Shown here: in pieces, positions 52,275-62,105 of the stretch
How the letters are laid out: each line of letters starts with the position of its first letter
How positions within the stretch are numbered: the first letter of the stretch is position 1
Assembly: GCF_037076465.1 (NCBI RefSeq)
Contig: NZ_AP028908.1
Location: 2,790,001-2,854,000 of the forward strand
Source: Pectobacterium araliae
GTDB lineage: Bacteria; Pseudomonadota; Gammaproteobacteria; Enterobacterales; Enterobacteriaceae
DNA length: 64,000 nucleotides
Reading direction: 5' to 3'
Translations under genes and position numbers: made by a program
The notes under the pieces: model-generated
The model's input: only the letters and a program-made list of their open reading frames with translations
What the model was told of the DNA's origin: nothing
Database searches by the model: none

Positions 52275-53492
52275 TCAGGCGGCGTCGGTAACCGAGCGAC
52301 GGCCAGCAAACTCGTCTTTGGCATCCTGCAACGCGCGGGGATCAGTCAACAGTCGCAGGCCCGTTCTAGCCAGAACCTGCGCGCCCGTCAGCAGCGCGGC
52401 ATAGCCAAGCGGGGAATTTGCCGCTTCACGGAATGGCACGGTGTGGCCGATCAGATCGTCAGGGCCGATTTTAATCGTGGGGTGTGCAGTCGGCACCGCA
52501 TGGCTGATATCTCCGGCATCCGTCGAACCGATGCCCTCTTTCACTTTTTGATCGACCACCTCCCCTGCGGCAGTGAATTCCTCCAGCAGGATGGCATTCA
52601 GCGCGTGGTTAATCAGAAAATCACGCGGGCCAACCTGATGCTCAATTTTCACCGTGGTGCCCGTCGCCAGCGCGACGCCATCCGCAATCGCGCGAATACG
52701 TGGCTCTAACGCCACCACTTCTTCACGCGTTTTGGCACGGATGTAATAGTGGGCGGAGGCGTATTCTGGAATCACATTCGGCGCCTGCCCGCCGTTGGTG
52801 ATAATGCCGTGAACCCGAACGCCGTCCGGCAGTTGCTGGCGCAGCACGCTGATCCCGTTGTAAAGCAGCACCAGCGCATCCAGCGCGTTCACGCCTTTAT
52901 GCGGCGAGCTTCCTGCATGCGAGGGTTTACCGTAAAAATGAAAATAGAGGTGATTGTTTGCCAGCGACGGTCCGGTGAGCCGCGTTTTTCCTGCCGGATG
53001 AACCATCAGGGCGACATCGACCCGATCAAGGAAGCCATGTTCAACAAAACGCGCCTTCACGTTGCCATTAATTCCGCCTTTCCCGCGCAGGCCGCCTTCT
53101 TCAGCTGGCGTCCCCAACACCACCACCTTGCCGCCGGTCTGATCGATAACCTCTGCCAGCGCAATCGCGGCCGCCAGACTGGTTACTCCAATGATGTTGT
53201 GACCGCAGGCGTGACCGATATCGATTAACGCATCATATTCAGCGAGGTAAGCAATGGTCGGCCCCGGTTTGCCGCTGTCTTTTTCCGCATAAAAGGCCGT
53301 TTCATGTCCGGCAACGTTCAGCGTTACTGTGAAGTGATGCTTCTTTAATAAATCCGTTAATAGCCCGCTGGCGTAATATTCATTATTTCCCGTTTCGGGA
53401 TGCGCATGAATATCCTGGGAAATTGCAATATATTCTTCGCGATGCTGTTCAATACTGCTACTGATGCGCTGCTGTAATGCGAGAGTTCCCAT
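52275..53492 (-). CDS. M20-family amidohydrolase
   Basis: This encodes 405 residues from MGTLALQQRISSS. Metal-site motifs of the M20D/AbgB-like group are visible: SQDIHAHPETGNNEY, GHACGHNIIGVT, TPAEEGGLRG and a late HAVPTAHPTIKIG. The insert domain has PSHAGSSPHKGVNALDAL. The family cleaves N-acyl or amide bonds, for example p-aminobenzoyl-glutamate. AAGGTG precedes the ATG at 53492; the longer frame to 53549 has no such site. It opens the peptide-transport operon. Confidence 0.88.
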   Translation of the reverse strand: MGTLALQQRISSSIEQHREEYIAISQDIHAHPETGNNEYYASGLLTDLLKKHHFTVTLNVAGHETAFYAEKDSGKPGPTIAYLAEYDALIDIGHACGHNIIGVTSLAAAIALAEVIDQTGGKVVVLGTPAEEGGLRGKGGINGNVKARFVEHGFLDRVDVALMVHPAGKTRLTGPSLANNHLYFHFYGKPSHAGSSPHKGVNALDALVLLYNGISVLRQQLPDGVRVHGIITNGGQAPNVIPEYASAHYYIRAKTREEVVALEPRIRAIADGVALATGTTVKIEHQVGPRDFLINHALNAILLEEFTAAGEVVDQKVKEGIGSTDAGDISHAVPTAHPTIKIGPDDLIGHTVPFREAANSPLGYAALLTGAQVLARTGLRLLTDPRALQDAKDEFAGRRSVTDAA

Positions 53493-53906
53493 CTTGCTCA
53501 CCTTTTTATTTGCTATGACTATATCGCGCGATAAATATGTCTGTCTCACCGCCGCTTACGGAATACATCGCATCGTGTTGCCACTTCATCCCTAAAAACC
53601 AGACAACATCAGTGAATCCTTTATTTAGGGATAAAAATACCCGCCCGCCGATAACGGCAGGAAATATCCATTAATACTGTGTTTTTACGATGACCTCCGC
53701 CACGCGGGACGATGCTCAAACGACGTTAAAAATAATAAGGGTGCTTCTAATTAATTATTTCACCATCACTATAACGGTAACCGTTCATTTCTTTTATAGA
53801 GATTCAGGGTAAGGATATCTGATAAACGGTATTGCTCTTTGCAGTGCATGCATTTCAACCATCAGACAGATACCGTAAAAATACCCATAGTTTATCAACA
53901 CATTAA
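53493..53906. promoter_or_regulatory. Promoter region of the M20/peptide-transport operon
   Basis: A 414-bp gap between two minus-strand operons. It should hold the promoter for the M20 gene and the end of the upstream transport operon. I see no clear terminator stem or operator that I would name. No gene is seen. Confidence 0.4.
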
Positions 53907-54713
53907 TTAAAGAATTTTGGTCAAACCGATGCGCTTCTCAATAATGATGAGCACCAGCACCGCAATGGCGATAAAAATTACCGAAATGGCGTTCACCGTC
54001 GGATCGAAGGTTTGATCGACGTAATTGAAGATACGGACGGGCACCGTGATAGTATCCGGTGCGCTGAGGAACAGGCTCACCGAGACCTCGCCGAATGACG
54101 TTACCGCCGCGAAAACTGCCCCTGCCAGCATACCCGGTTTAATCAGCGGTAGCGTGATATGCAGGAAGGTATATCCGCGTCCGGCACCGAGGCTCATCGA
54201 CACCGCTTCCAGCCGTCTGTCCATTGCCGCCAGACTGACGCTGACCGTACGAACCACATAAGGCAGTGCCACCACCATGTGGCCGATCACCAACCCTGTC
54301 ACACTCCCCGCGAGCCCCACAGCCATGAGGACATAGAGCAATGCGATCCCCAATACAACCTGTGGGATCATCAGCGGTGATAGAATGAAAGCCTGAAGGC
54401 TTTCACGATAGCGAAATTCCAGCCGCGCGAGCGCCCAAGCGGCAAACGTGCCGACGATCACCGTCAGCGGCGTGACAATCACCAGTAATAGCAGGCTAAT
54501 ACCCAGTGATGAACGCCAGTTTTCGTCCTCCAACAGCGCACGAAACCAGCGCAGCGATATACCGCGCGGTGGGAACTGCGGATAGGTTTCAGGACTGAAG
54601 GCGGATAACACAATTACCAGCACCGGCAGCGCAAGGAAAGCATAAACCAGGATACCCGCTAGCGTGACAGCATACTGACGTAAACGGATGCCCGGCGAAC
54701 GATCAGTAACCAT
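53907..54713 (-). CDS. Spermidine/putrescine-type ABC transporter permease (PotC type)
   Basis: This encodes 268 residues with six helices. YAFLALPVLVIVLSAFS is the first segment and RGISLRWFRALLED the PotC-type motif after it. The coupling loop is EAVSMSLGAGRGYTFLHITL, followed by GAVFAAVTSFGEVSVSLFLS. It overlaps the PotB-type gene by 11 bp and is the last gene of the hyu-pot operon. Confidence 0.9.
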   Translation of the reverse strand: MVTDRSPGIRLRQYAVTLAGILVYAFLALPVLVIVLSAFSPETYPQFPPRGISLRWFRALLEDENWRSSLGISLLLLVIVTPLTVIVGTFAAWALARLEFRYRESLQAFILSPLMIPQVVLGIALLYVLMAVGLAGSVTGLVIGHMVVALPYVVRTVSVSLAAMDRRLEAVSMSLGAGRGYTFLHITLPLIKPGMLAGAVFAAVTSFGEVSVSLFLSAPDTITVPVRIFNYVDQTFDPTVNAISVIFIAIAVLVLIIIEKRIGLTKIL

Positions 54714-55584
54714 GGTTTTTCCTCTCCCAACGTTTCAGCACGTGACCCGCCGCCCCTGCCACTAACAGCGTCATGACCAGCAGCGTGAGCGACAGCGCGG
54801 CCGCCATCGGCAAATTGGCTATTTGCATCGCCTGCTGATAAATCGAGATAGGCAATAGCGGTTGCAGCCGCCCGCCAATCAACAGCGGCGTGATGTAGCT
54901 CCCCGCCGCTAACGAAAACACGATAACAAAACCCGTCACCATCCCCGGGAGCGTCAACGGCAGTACGACCCACCTAAACGTCTGTGCCGACGTCGCGCCA
55001 AGGCTCATTGATGCCAACCGTAGTGACGGTGCCATTTCGTTGAGCGACGTGATCAACGGCAGCACGGCGAACGGCAGCATCACCTGCACGTAGGCGATAA
55101 TCACCGCATTCATGTTCCACAACAGGCTGAGCGGCTGCGGGATCAGGCTTGTCGCCATCAATACGCTGTTAACCAACCCATTTTGCGCCAGCAGGACAAT
55201 CCAGGCAAAAGTCCGAATCACCACGCTGGTCAGCAACGGAGAAATCAAAATGATGTAGAGCAGCGTGCGCCACGTTCGGCTGCGTAGGGTCACCAGCAGC
55301 CAGGCGGCAGGCCAGGCCAGCAGAACGGTCAACACGGCCGTGAGCACGGAAACCCACAACGTAGTCCATAGCGCGTACAGATAGTCGAACTGTGTAAACA
55401 CCGCGACATATTGCGTCAGGCTGAATCCCGGCAGCGGCTCCAATAGCCCGTCAACCTCCGTGAGACTTTGATCGACCAGTAGCAGAATCGGCACGAGTAA
55501 AAATAGCAGCAGGAACACCAGACAGGGGGTCAGCATCAACCATGGAAACGCGTTCTTTTGCTCTTTCAGACGCGGGGGACTCAT
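54703..55584 (-). CDS. Spermidine/putrescine-type ABC transporter permease (PotB type)
   Basis: This encodes 293 residues with six helices. WLMLTPCLVFLLLFLLVPIL is the first helix and the coupling loop is RLASMSLGATSAQTFRWVVL. ITPLLIGGRLQPLLPISIYQ near the end is typical of PotB/CysU-like subunits. The start overlaps the ATPase stop by 4 bp. It pairs with the PotC-type subunit. Confidence 0.9.
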   Translation of the reverse strand: MSPPRLKEQKNAFPWLMLTPCLVFLLLFLLVPILLLVDQSLTEVDGLLEPLPGFSLTQYVAVFTQFDYLYALWTTLWVSVLTAVLTVLLAWPAAWLLVTLRSRTWRTLLYIILISPLLTSVVIRTFAWIVLLAQNGLVNSVLMATSLIPQPLSLLWNMNAVIIAYVQVMLPFAVLPLITSLNEMAPSLRLASMSLGATSAQTFRWVVLPLTLPGMVTGFVIVFSLAAGSYITPLLIGGRLQPLLPISIYQQAMQIANLPMAAALSLTLLVMTLLVAGAAGHVLKRWERKNHGY

Positions 55585-56678
55585 GCGGTATCTCCCTCAG
55601 CGGGTAAAATCACAACATCGTCCACCTGCCAGTGCAAAAAGCAGGCCTCACCGATGGCGGGCAAACGAGAAAACATCTGCTCATCGGCCTGCACCAATAG
55701 CTCCCCACCGCCGGGCAATTGGCAGGTCAGGCGTACCGACGCACCGGCGTAGCTGGCCTGTTTCACCGTTGCGTCGGTCTGGTTAACACCCGACCGTCCC
55801 TCGGGCGGAACGAATGCCAGCGCAATTCGTTCTGGTCGAATCATCAGCCGCTGAGCCTGAAGAGCACGGGTTGTGGTGGCAATCCGCAGCGGTTGTGACA
55901 CCGCAACGAAATGATCCTGAGCCACATAGTGACCGCTGGCGGCATCCGCGCTTACCGTCAACAAATTCGCCTGCCCGATAAATTCAGCAACAAAACGGTT
56001 TTCCGGCGCGTGGTAAAGCTGCCACGGCGAACCGAGCTGCTGAAGACGGCCATGACCAAGAACGCCGATACGATCCGACAGTGTTAAGGCTTCCTCTTGA
56101 TCGTGCGTCACCAGTACGGTCGTAATCCCCACACGCTGCTGCAACGCACGCAGCTCATCCTGCATCACTTTGCGTAACCGTGCATCAAGGTTAGAAAGTG
56201 GCTCATCCAACAACAGGACCTGCGGTTCAATCGCCAGCGCACGGGCAATAGCCACGCGCTGCTGCTGCCCGCCGGATAACTGATGTGGCCTGCGCGTCGC
56301 TAACCCTTCGAGCCGAACCTGATCCAGCGCCTCTTTCACCCGCCGCTGTTGCTCCTGACGGTTGACACGCCGGACCTTGAGGCCATAGGCAACATTCTCC
56401 TCAACACTTAAGTGAGGAAATAACGCGTAATTTTGAAACACCATCCCGATGTTGCGGCGATAAGGCGGCCAGTCGGTAATATCCTGCCCATTGATACACA
56501 CACGTCCGGCGGTGGGTGCAAGAAAGCCCGCAATGATATTGAGCAGCGTGGTTTTACCACAGCCGCTCGGCCCCAGCAGGGAGAAAAACTCCCCCTGTGC
56601 AATCTCAAGGCTAACGCCGTCCAGCGCTCGGTGCGCGTCAAACTCTCGTACAACGGTATCAATGGACACCGCACTCAT
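55581..56678 (-). CDS. Spermidine/putrescine-type ABC transporter ATP-binding protein (PotA type)
   Basis: This encodes 365 residues. Walker A is LLGPSGCGKTTLLNIIAG (about 34-51), Q-loop GMVFQNYALFPHLSVEENV, signature LSGGQQQRVAIARAL and Walker B VLLLDEPLSNLD. A C-terminal TOBE_2 domain (about 280-360) is present, as in PotA/FbpC. It overlaps the binding-protein gene by 4 bp and the PotB-type gene by 4 bp. Confidence 0.92.
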   Translation of the reverse strand: MSAVSIDTVVREFDAHRALDGVSLEIAQGEFFSLLGPSGCGKTTLLNIIAGFLAPTAGRVCINGQDITDWPPYRRNIGMVFQNYALFPHLSVEENVAYGLKVRRVNRQEQQRRVKEALDQVRLEGLATRRPHQLSGGQQQRVAIARALAIEPQVLLLDEPLSNLDARLRKVMQDELRALQQRVGITTVLVTHDQEEALTLSDRIGVLGHGRLQQLGSPWQLYHAPENRFVAEFIGQANLLTVSADAASGHYVAQDHFVAVSQPLRIATTTRALQAQRLMIRPERIALAFVPPEGRSGVNQTDATVKQASYAGASVRLTCQLPGGGELLVQADEQMFSRLPAIGEACFLHWQVDDVVILPAEGDTA

Positions 56679-57760
56679 TTGCCGCCCCCCAGCGCCTTAC
56701 TCCACCGGCTGGTCCAGTCGGCCAGTTGCGGCGTCGCGGTGGCGTAGTCGATCCAGATCAGCTTGCTGTAAGCCTCCTCGCCAACCTGAACCTGCTGTTT
56801 TAACGTCGCGCTGTACTGCACGTCCTTATTCGTCATGCCGTACAGGGATTTATCGGAAAAGGCTTTTTGCGCCTTATCGCCGGAGAGTGCGTTCACCAGT
56901 TTGTAGGCATTCGCCAGATTCGGTGCCCCTTTCGGGATCACCCAGTTAGCCGCGCCGACCACCGGGCCGTCAGAGGGATAAACGAAATCAACCTTCACCC
57001 CCTGCTGCTTGAGCGCAAACACGCGCCCATCCCAGTACGGCACAATCCAGGCATCACCTCGCTCCAGCAGCGTCTGAATCGCTCCCGGACTGTCAGGGAA
57101 GGCGACCGCGTTGCCACGCAGTTCTGTCAGCTTGGCAAATGCGTTGTCGACATCCGCAGGGTTATTCAGTTTTCCGCCCAGCGCATTCACCAGACCGGCA
57201 AAAAACTGTAATCCCGCGGCATAGGTTGGAGAGGAGATCGCCACATGGCCCTTATATTCGGGTTTCCACAAATCCAGCCAGCTCGTCGGCGGTGTTTTCA
57301 CCAGATCACTGCGATACGCCAGCCCAAGTTGCCCCAGGCTAAACGCTGCCGCGTAGGTTTTGTTATCACTAACAAAACGCGACTGCACACTGGGATAAAG
57401 CCTGTCGAGATTAGGAATGTGCTGTGCATCGAGCGGTTGCAGTAGATCGGCGGCAATCGCACGCTGCACGGTGTCTGGCTGGAACACCACAATATCGTAA
57501 GGTGCCCGTCGCCCTTTACTGGCTCGCAGTTTGGCAAACCACTCGGCGTCAGCACCCGGCACGACGGTCAGCTTAATATTATTGTCTTTCGCAAACTGCT
57601 CTAGCCCAGCGGCGCGAATATTTTTCTCCCAATCGCCACCATAGACGCCGATCACAACCGAATCGGTGGCTTGCGGCGTCGCCGACTCGGCATACACCGC
57701 CGTGGCAAACGTGGCAGACAGCGCACTGAGCACTAACGTTCTGAGAAGGGTGACTCGCAT
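56675..57760 (-). CDS. Polyamine-type ABC substrate-binding protein (PotD/PotF-like)
   Basis: This encodes 361 residues. The signal peptide ends at about TAVYA (residue 24). The domain starts SVVIGVYGGDWEKNIRAAGL and contains FQPDTVQRAIAADLLQPLD and AFSLGQLGLAYRSDLVKTPP, as in SBP family 1/PotD-like proteins. The ligand could be a small nitrogenous or carboxylic compound handled by the HyuA/HyuB enzyme. It is 15 bp after hyuB. Confidence 0.88.
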   Translation of the reverse strand: MRVTLLRTLVLSALSATFATAVYAESATPQATDSVVIGVYGGDWEKNIRAAGLEQFAKDNNIKLTVVPGADAEWFAKLRASKGRRAPYDIVVFQPDTVQRAIAADLLQPLDAQHIPNLDRLYPSVQSRFVSDNKTYAAAFSLGQLGLAYRSDLVKTPPTSWLDLWKPEYKGHVAISSPTYAAGLQFFAGLVNALGGKLNNPADVDNAFAKLTELRGNAVAFPDSPGAIQTLLERGDAWIVPYWDGRVFALKQQGVKVDFVYPSDGPVVGAANWVIPKGAPNLANAYKLVNALSGDKAQKAFSDKSLYGMTNKDVQYSATLKQQVQVGEEAYSKLIWIDYATATPQLADWTSRWSKALGGGK

Positions 57761-57775
57761 AATATCTCCTGGTGA

Positions 57776-59779
57776 TTATGTGCGCGTTGACGGCGCGGAA
57801 AACGAGGATGCCTGCCGTTCTAACGCAGCAACAGCATCGGCAAAGCCCTGTTGGGCAAGCGTGATAGAAGGAGCCGTTCGCTGTGGAAAGCCAGCGGGCA
57901 GATGTGCCAGCGCCGCGGCAAATATTTGCTGACGAAGACGCTGCCGTTCAGCGGGCAACAGCGGATATAACAAGACATTGAGGCGCGTCAGCAGCGTCGG
58001 CTCAAACACCGCCAGCCAATTATCTCGCGCAGAACCGAATGACGAATGTTGAGACACGAACGCCCGGCGTCTGGCGGTTTCAGCACGATCGAGCACGCCA
58101 TTCACAACGACCACACCATAGCGTTCGCGGGCTGACGTTTCGCTAATCAACTGGTTCTCAACATCGTCCAGCACCGCCGCAGTATCGCGCGCCAAGGGAT
58201 CGCCCCATCCGCCGCCGCCCGGCGTTTGCAGTAAAATCTCGTCGCCCCGCGTCACGCTGAGCAGATCGATTTTGCCTAATTCGATATCATCACGGCCGGG
58301 ATTTAGCGTCATCGTGGTTCGCTCACCCGGTAAACCTCCGTGCGCCCCCCACGGCTGAAACACCATACGCTCCATGCCACGCGCCAGAATGGTGCTGTCG
58401 TCCTGAAGCAGGCGAATATGGATCTGTTGTCCCATCCCGCCACGCCACTGTCCGGCACCCGCAGAGTCCTCACGCAGGCCGTATTGCACAATTTCAACGT
58501 GTGTTTCTGCCTCAACCATCTCGACCGGGTTGTTCGCCAGATTGGAAATACTGTTGTCGCGGCCATCAATGCCGTCGCGTCCCCAGCGGGCGCCGCCGCC
58601 GCCCACCATCGGTTCGATCACCTGAACATTTTGTTCACGCTGCCCACCCCGTTCAGCGACCACCAGAGGAATAATGGTGCCGCCGCTGGCCGCAGGCATC
58701 ACCTCACCCAGCGCCTGACCGAGTAAACCATTTAGCACGTCATTAACCCGCACTGCCGTCGCGTGGCGCACCCCCACCGCCGCGGGAAATTGCGGGTTAA
58801 CCACCGAACCGGACGGTGCGAAAAGGGTTATCGGCGCCAGCAAACCGGCATTCAGTGGTACGGTTTTATCGAGCGTGCAAACCAGCGCCAGAATACGCAA
58901 CGTGAGCCAGGCATGGGGCTCGCCGTGGCTGGGAATATTGATGGCAGCCGCCACCTGTGCGTCGCTACCGGTAAAATCCAGATGGACAGTGCCGTCGTCT
59001 ACCCGTGCGCTGAGCGCCAGTCGCACTGGCAGTCCGCTGCCTGCGGCATCGTCCAGATAATCTTCAAACGTGTAAGTCCCATTCGGAATGCGGCGTAATA
59101 CCTGCCGGGCACGCGCCGCCGCGTAGTCTTGTAAATCCTGCTGCGCCTGCACCACATCGGCGACACCATGCAGGCGCACAATCTGTGCCAGCCGCTGCTG
59201 CCCGGTATTTAGCGCCGCCAGCATCGCCTGAATATCTCCGGCATTGGCCTCCGGAGTACGGCTGTTAGCCGCCAGCAGTTGCATCAGCTCGCGGTTAATC
59301 TCGCCGCCGCGTACCAGCCTGATCGGTGGAATTTGCAGCCCTTCCTGAAAAATATCGCTGTTCGTTGGCGAAATACTGCTTGGCACTCGTCCCCCTACAT
59401 CAGAAGCGTGCAGGAACGCCCACCCCCACGCGACAATCTCACCGTCAATAAACCACGGAGCCAACAGTTGCAGGTCAGGAAGATGGGTGGCTAACCCGCG
59501 TGAACGATACGGATCGTTGGTCAGGATCACATCGCCCGGTTGCAGATCGTTGATTGCCTGCATGGTTGGCAAACTGTTCAATCCGACAAAACCGGAAACC
59601 CCGATCCCACGCGGATAGGCAAAGAAACGGCCATGCCGATCGGCAACAGCACAACAGAAATCAGCGGTTTCTTTCACATAGAGCGTGCGTCCCGTGCGTT
59701 GCAGGATATGGCACATCTCTTCGGTCAGCGCGGTCAGCTTGTTATTGAGAATTTCCAGCGTAATCGCATCCAGCTTCAT
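57776..59779 (-). CDS. hyuB: Hydantoinase B / oxoprolinase beta-type subunit
   Basis: This encodes 667 residues from MKLDAITLEILNNKLTALTE, the standard HyuB start. Further family motifs are RTLYVKETADFCCAVADRHG, ILTNDPYRSRGLATHLPDL, GRVPSSISPTNSDIFQEG and a glycine-rich QTPGGGGWGDPLARD near 560. With HyuA it forms an ATP-dependent hydrolase opening cyclic amides such as hydantoins or 5-oxoproline. The ATG overlaps the hyuA stop (ATGA). The longer frame to 59845 lies within hyuA. Confidence 0.9.
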   Translation of the reverse strand: MKLDAITLEILNNKLTALTEEMCHILQRTGRTLYVKETADFCCAVADRHGRFFAYPRGIGVSGFVGLNSLPTMQAINDLQPGDVILTNDPYRSRGLATHLPDLQLLAPWFIDGEIVAWGWAFLHASDVGGRVPSSISPTNSDIFQEGLQIPPIRLVRGGEINRELMQLLAANSRTPEANAGDIQAMLAALNTGQQRLAQIVRLHGVADVVQAQQDLQDYAAARARQVLRRIPNGTYTFEDYLDDAAGSGLPVRLALSARVDDGTVHLDFTGSDAQVAAAINIPSHGEPHAWLTLRILALVCTLDKTVPLNAGLLAPITLFAPSGSVVNPQFPAAVGVRHATAVRVNDVLNGLLGQALGEVMPAASGGTIIPLVVAERGGQREQNVQVIEPMVGGGGARWGRDGIDGRDNSISNLANNPVEMVEAETHVEIVQYGLREDSAGAGQWRGGMGQQIHIRLLQDDSTILARGMERMVFQPWGAHGGLPGERTTMTLNPGRDDIELGKIDLLSVTRGDEILLQTPGGGGWGDPLARDTAAVLDDVENQLISETSARERYGVVVVNGVLDRAETARRRAFVSQHSSFGSARDNWLAVFEPTLLTRLNVLLYPLLPAERQRLRQQIFAAALAHLPAGFPQRTAPSITLAQQGFADAVAALERQASSFSAPSTRT

Positions 59780-61857
59780 GCCTGATCTCCCATCGGACGT
59801 TTGACGATGAGCAGGTTTCCCTGCATGTCCACCGAACCCTGCCAACCGGGTAAAATCAGCGTGGTAGTATCCTCCTGCTCGACGATAGCCGGGCCCTTCA
59901 GCGCGTCACCTTCACGTAGCGCGTTTCGTTGCCATATCGCGGCATCATGCCAGCGCTGACGAAAGTAAAAACGGCGTGTGGTCGGCGCGGTATCTGCTGT
60001 CACGAGCGTGGCGCGCTCATCCGGTAACACCGGTAGCCAGGCCGTTAGCGATAAACGCAGCGTCGTTAAGGCAACCTCTCCATCAGCATTGACGAAACCA
60101 TAATGCTGCCGATGTCGCTGCGTAAATGCCGCCAGTAGCGCGGCCACGTTGACCGAATCCGGTTCACCTAACGACACCGTCAGTTCGTAAGCCTGCCCGG
60201 TATAACGCATGTCAGCCTCGACACCGAGCGTGACACGCGTGCTGAAAGCCGCGCCTTGCTGCACAAACCACGCCTGCGCCCGATCGCGTAACGCGGCCAG
60301 CGCGGCGAGAATAGGCGCTTGCGTATCATCACTCACCGTTACACGCAGGCTACGGACAAAATCGTGCCGAATATCCGCCGTCACTGCCCCTTGAGCGCAA
60401 AACGTCCCAGGACGCAGCGGCACCAGAATACGAGAAATACCCGCTTCGTCAGCCAGTAAATTGGCATGCGTCGGCCCCGCGCCGCCAAACGGCACCAGCG
60501 TCAGCACGTCTGGTGAGGCTCCCTGCTGCGCCAGCACTTTATTCAATTCGGTCGCCATCTGCGTCGTCGCGACCGCTAATGCCCCACTGGCCGCCTGCTG
60601 AGCCGCATCTTCATCTGAAAACCCAAGCCGTATCGCCAGATTCGTCAACGCCGTTCGGGCACGCGCGACATCCAGCGGCATCGTCCCGCCCAGAAAGGTA
60701 TCCGCTGGTACAATTCCGCTCACCAGATAGCAGTCGGTAAGGGTTGGCCGGTCGCCCCCGCGCGCATAAGCGACCGGGCCAGGTTCCGCCCCCGCACTCT
60801 CTGGGCCAACCTTTAAAATCCCGTAATCATCCACATGCACGACAGAGCCTCCGCCAGCCCCTATCGCCGAAACGCCCACCACCGGTAAGATCAACGGCAG
60901 GCCACCAATATCCGTACGCGTCACACGAGCGACGTCACCGTCGAGCGAAAGCGACATATCGCTACTGGTGCCGCCCATATCGAAGGAGAGAAATCCACCG
61001 CCGCCCGCACGTTTTACCAACTGGGCAGCGGCACTGACGCCAGAAGCCGGACCGGAGAGCAAGGTATCAACCGGACGTTGCCGCGCACTCTCTAACGGCA
61101 GCACGCCGCCGTTAGACGCCGTGATCAGCAGTTGGGCGCTGATGGCCTCCTGTTGTAACAGCGCCGCCAGTCGGGAAAAATAACGCTGCATCAGCGGCTG
61201 AATATAAGCGTTAAGCCCGGCGACCAGCGTGCGCTCATATTCACGTATCTCCGGCCACAGCTGCGCGGCAGACAGCACGGGAATATCCAACAGTTGCTCG
61301 CCGATTTGCTGTGCCAGCTCGGCCTCTGCCTGCGGGTTGGCATAGCCGTTAATCGTCATTAGCGCGACCGCACTGACCTCCAGCGCCTGTATCTGTGTCG
61401 CCAGCGTAGCGATATCCTCTGCCGTTGGACGCGATGACCACTCTCCCTGCGGGGTAAAACGCGCTGGGATCTCCAGCACACGCTGGCGCGGCAGAAAGGG
61501 CGGTTCACGATCGGCATGAAAATCAAAAGAAGACGGCAGGCGGGCACGACCAATTTCCAACACATCGCGAAAACCTCGGCTGACAACCAGCGCAATACGC
61601 GCACCGCGCCGCTGAATAATCGCGTTGAGCCCAAGCGTCGTGCCGTGCAACAGGAACGCTATCGCAGAAGCCGGTAGATCGCTCTTATGCAGAAGCGCCA
61701 ACAATCCGTCACGCACGGCATGCGCCGGATCGTCTGGCGTACTCGGCTGTTTATGAAAAAAATACTGCTGCTGAATAGGGTCGAATAAAACAAAATCGGT
61801 AAAGGTGCCGCCGACGTCCACCCCTACCCGCGCGCCAGTCGTCGCAAGTGTGTTCAC
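59776..61857 (-). CDS. hyuA: Hydantoinase A / oxoprolinase alpha-type subunit
   Basis: This encodes 693 residues. The ATP-binding fold of the ASKHA type is visible: GVDVGGTFTDFVLFDP (12-27), LLHGTTLGLNAIIQR, LLSGPASGVSAAAQLV and SFDMGGTSSDMSLSLDG. It works with HyuB in ATP-driven opening of a cyclic amide or in a related carboxylase-like reaction. It is the first gene of a six-gene operon that ends with the polyamine-type importer, so import and hydrolysis of one substrate seem joined. Confidence 0.9.
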   Translation of the reverse strand: MNTLATTGARVGVDVGGTFTDFVLFDPIQQQYFFHKQPSTPDDPAHAVRDGLLALLHKSDLPASAIAFLLHGTTLGLNAIIQRRGARIALVVSRGFRDVLEIGRARLPSSFDFHADREPPFLPRQRVLEIPARFTPQGEWSSRPTAEDIATLATQIQALEVSAVALMTINGYANPQAEAELAQQIGEQLLDIPVLSAAQLWPEIREYERTLVAGLNAYIQPLMQRYFSRLAALLQQEAISAQLLITASNGGVLPLESARQRPVDTLLSGPASGVSAAAQLVKRAGGGGFLSFDMGGTSSDMSLSLDGDVARVTRTDIGGLPLILPVVGVSAIGAGGGSVVHVDDYGILKVGPESAGAEPGPVAYARGGDRPTLTDCYLVSGIVPADTFLGGTMPLDVARARTALTNLAIRLGFSDEDAAQQAASGALAVATTQMATELNKVLAQQGASPDVLTLVPFGGAGPTHANLLADEAGISRILVPLRPGTFCAQGAVTADIRHDFVRSLRVTVSDDTQAPILAALAALRDRAQAWFVQQGAAFSTRVTLGVEADMRYTGQAYELTVSLGEPDSVNVAALLAAFTQRHRQHYGFVNADGEVALTTLRLSLTAWLPVLPDERATLVTADTAPTTRRFYFRQRWHDAAIWQRNALREGDALKGPAIVEQEDTTTLILPGWQGSVDMQGNLLIVKRPMGDQA

Positions 61858-62105
61858 CCCGTTCTCCTGATGAAAAGACGCGATGCGCCAAAAAATACCA
61901 AGCGTTATAAATAATAAGCTGTCGTTAATAACCTCGTAGTTACCATGTCAGCAGGAAGTGGGACGAATAATAAATTTCGCTATCGTTTGCCAAAATTTGG
62001 GATTAGCCAGCGATATATGCCGCCTACAGATATCCATAGCCAGAATCAAGCTAAGGCGCAGCGGATAGATGTTTTATGTTATTTGGTCACTTAATGGAGG
62101 AAAGT
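61858..62105. promoter_or_regulatory. Divergent promoter region between hyuA and the M20 peptidase
   Basis: This 248-bp AT-richer gap must hold the promoters for both divergent units. No regulator gene is adjacent. I see no certain operator repeat. GGAGGAAAG just before 62106 is the ribosome-binding site of the M20 gene. Confidence 0.55.
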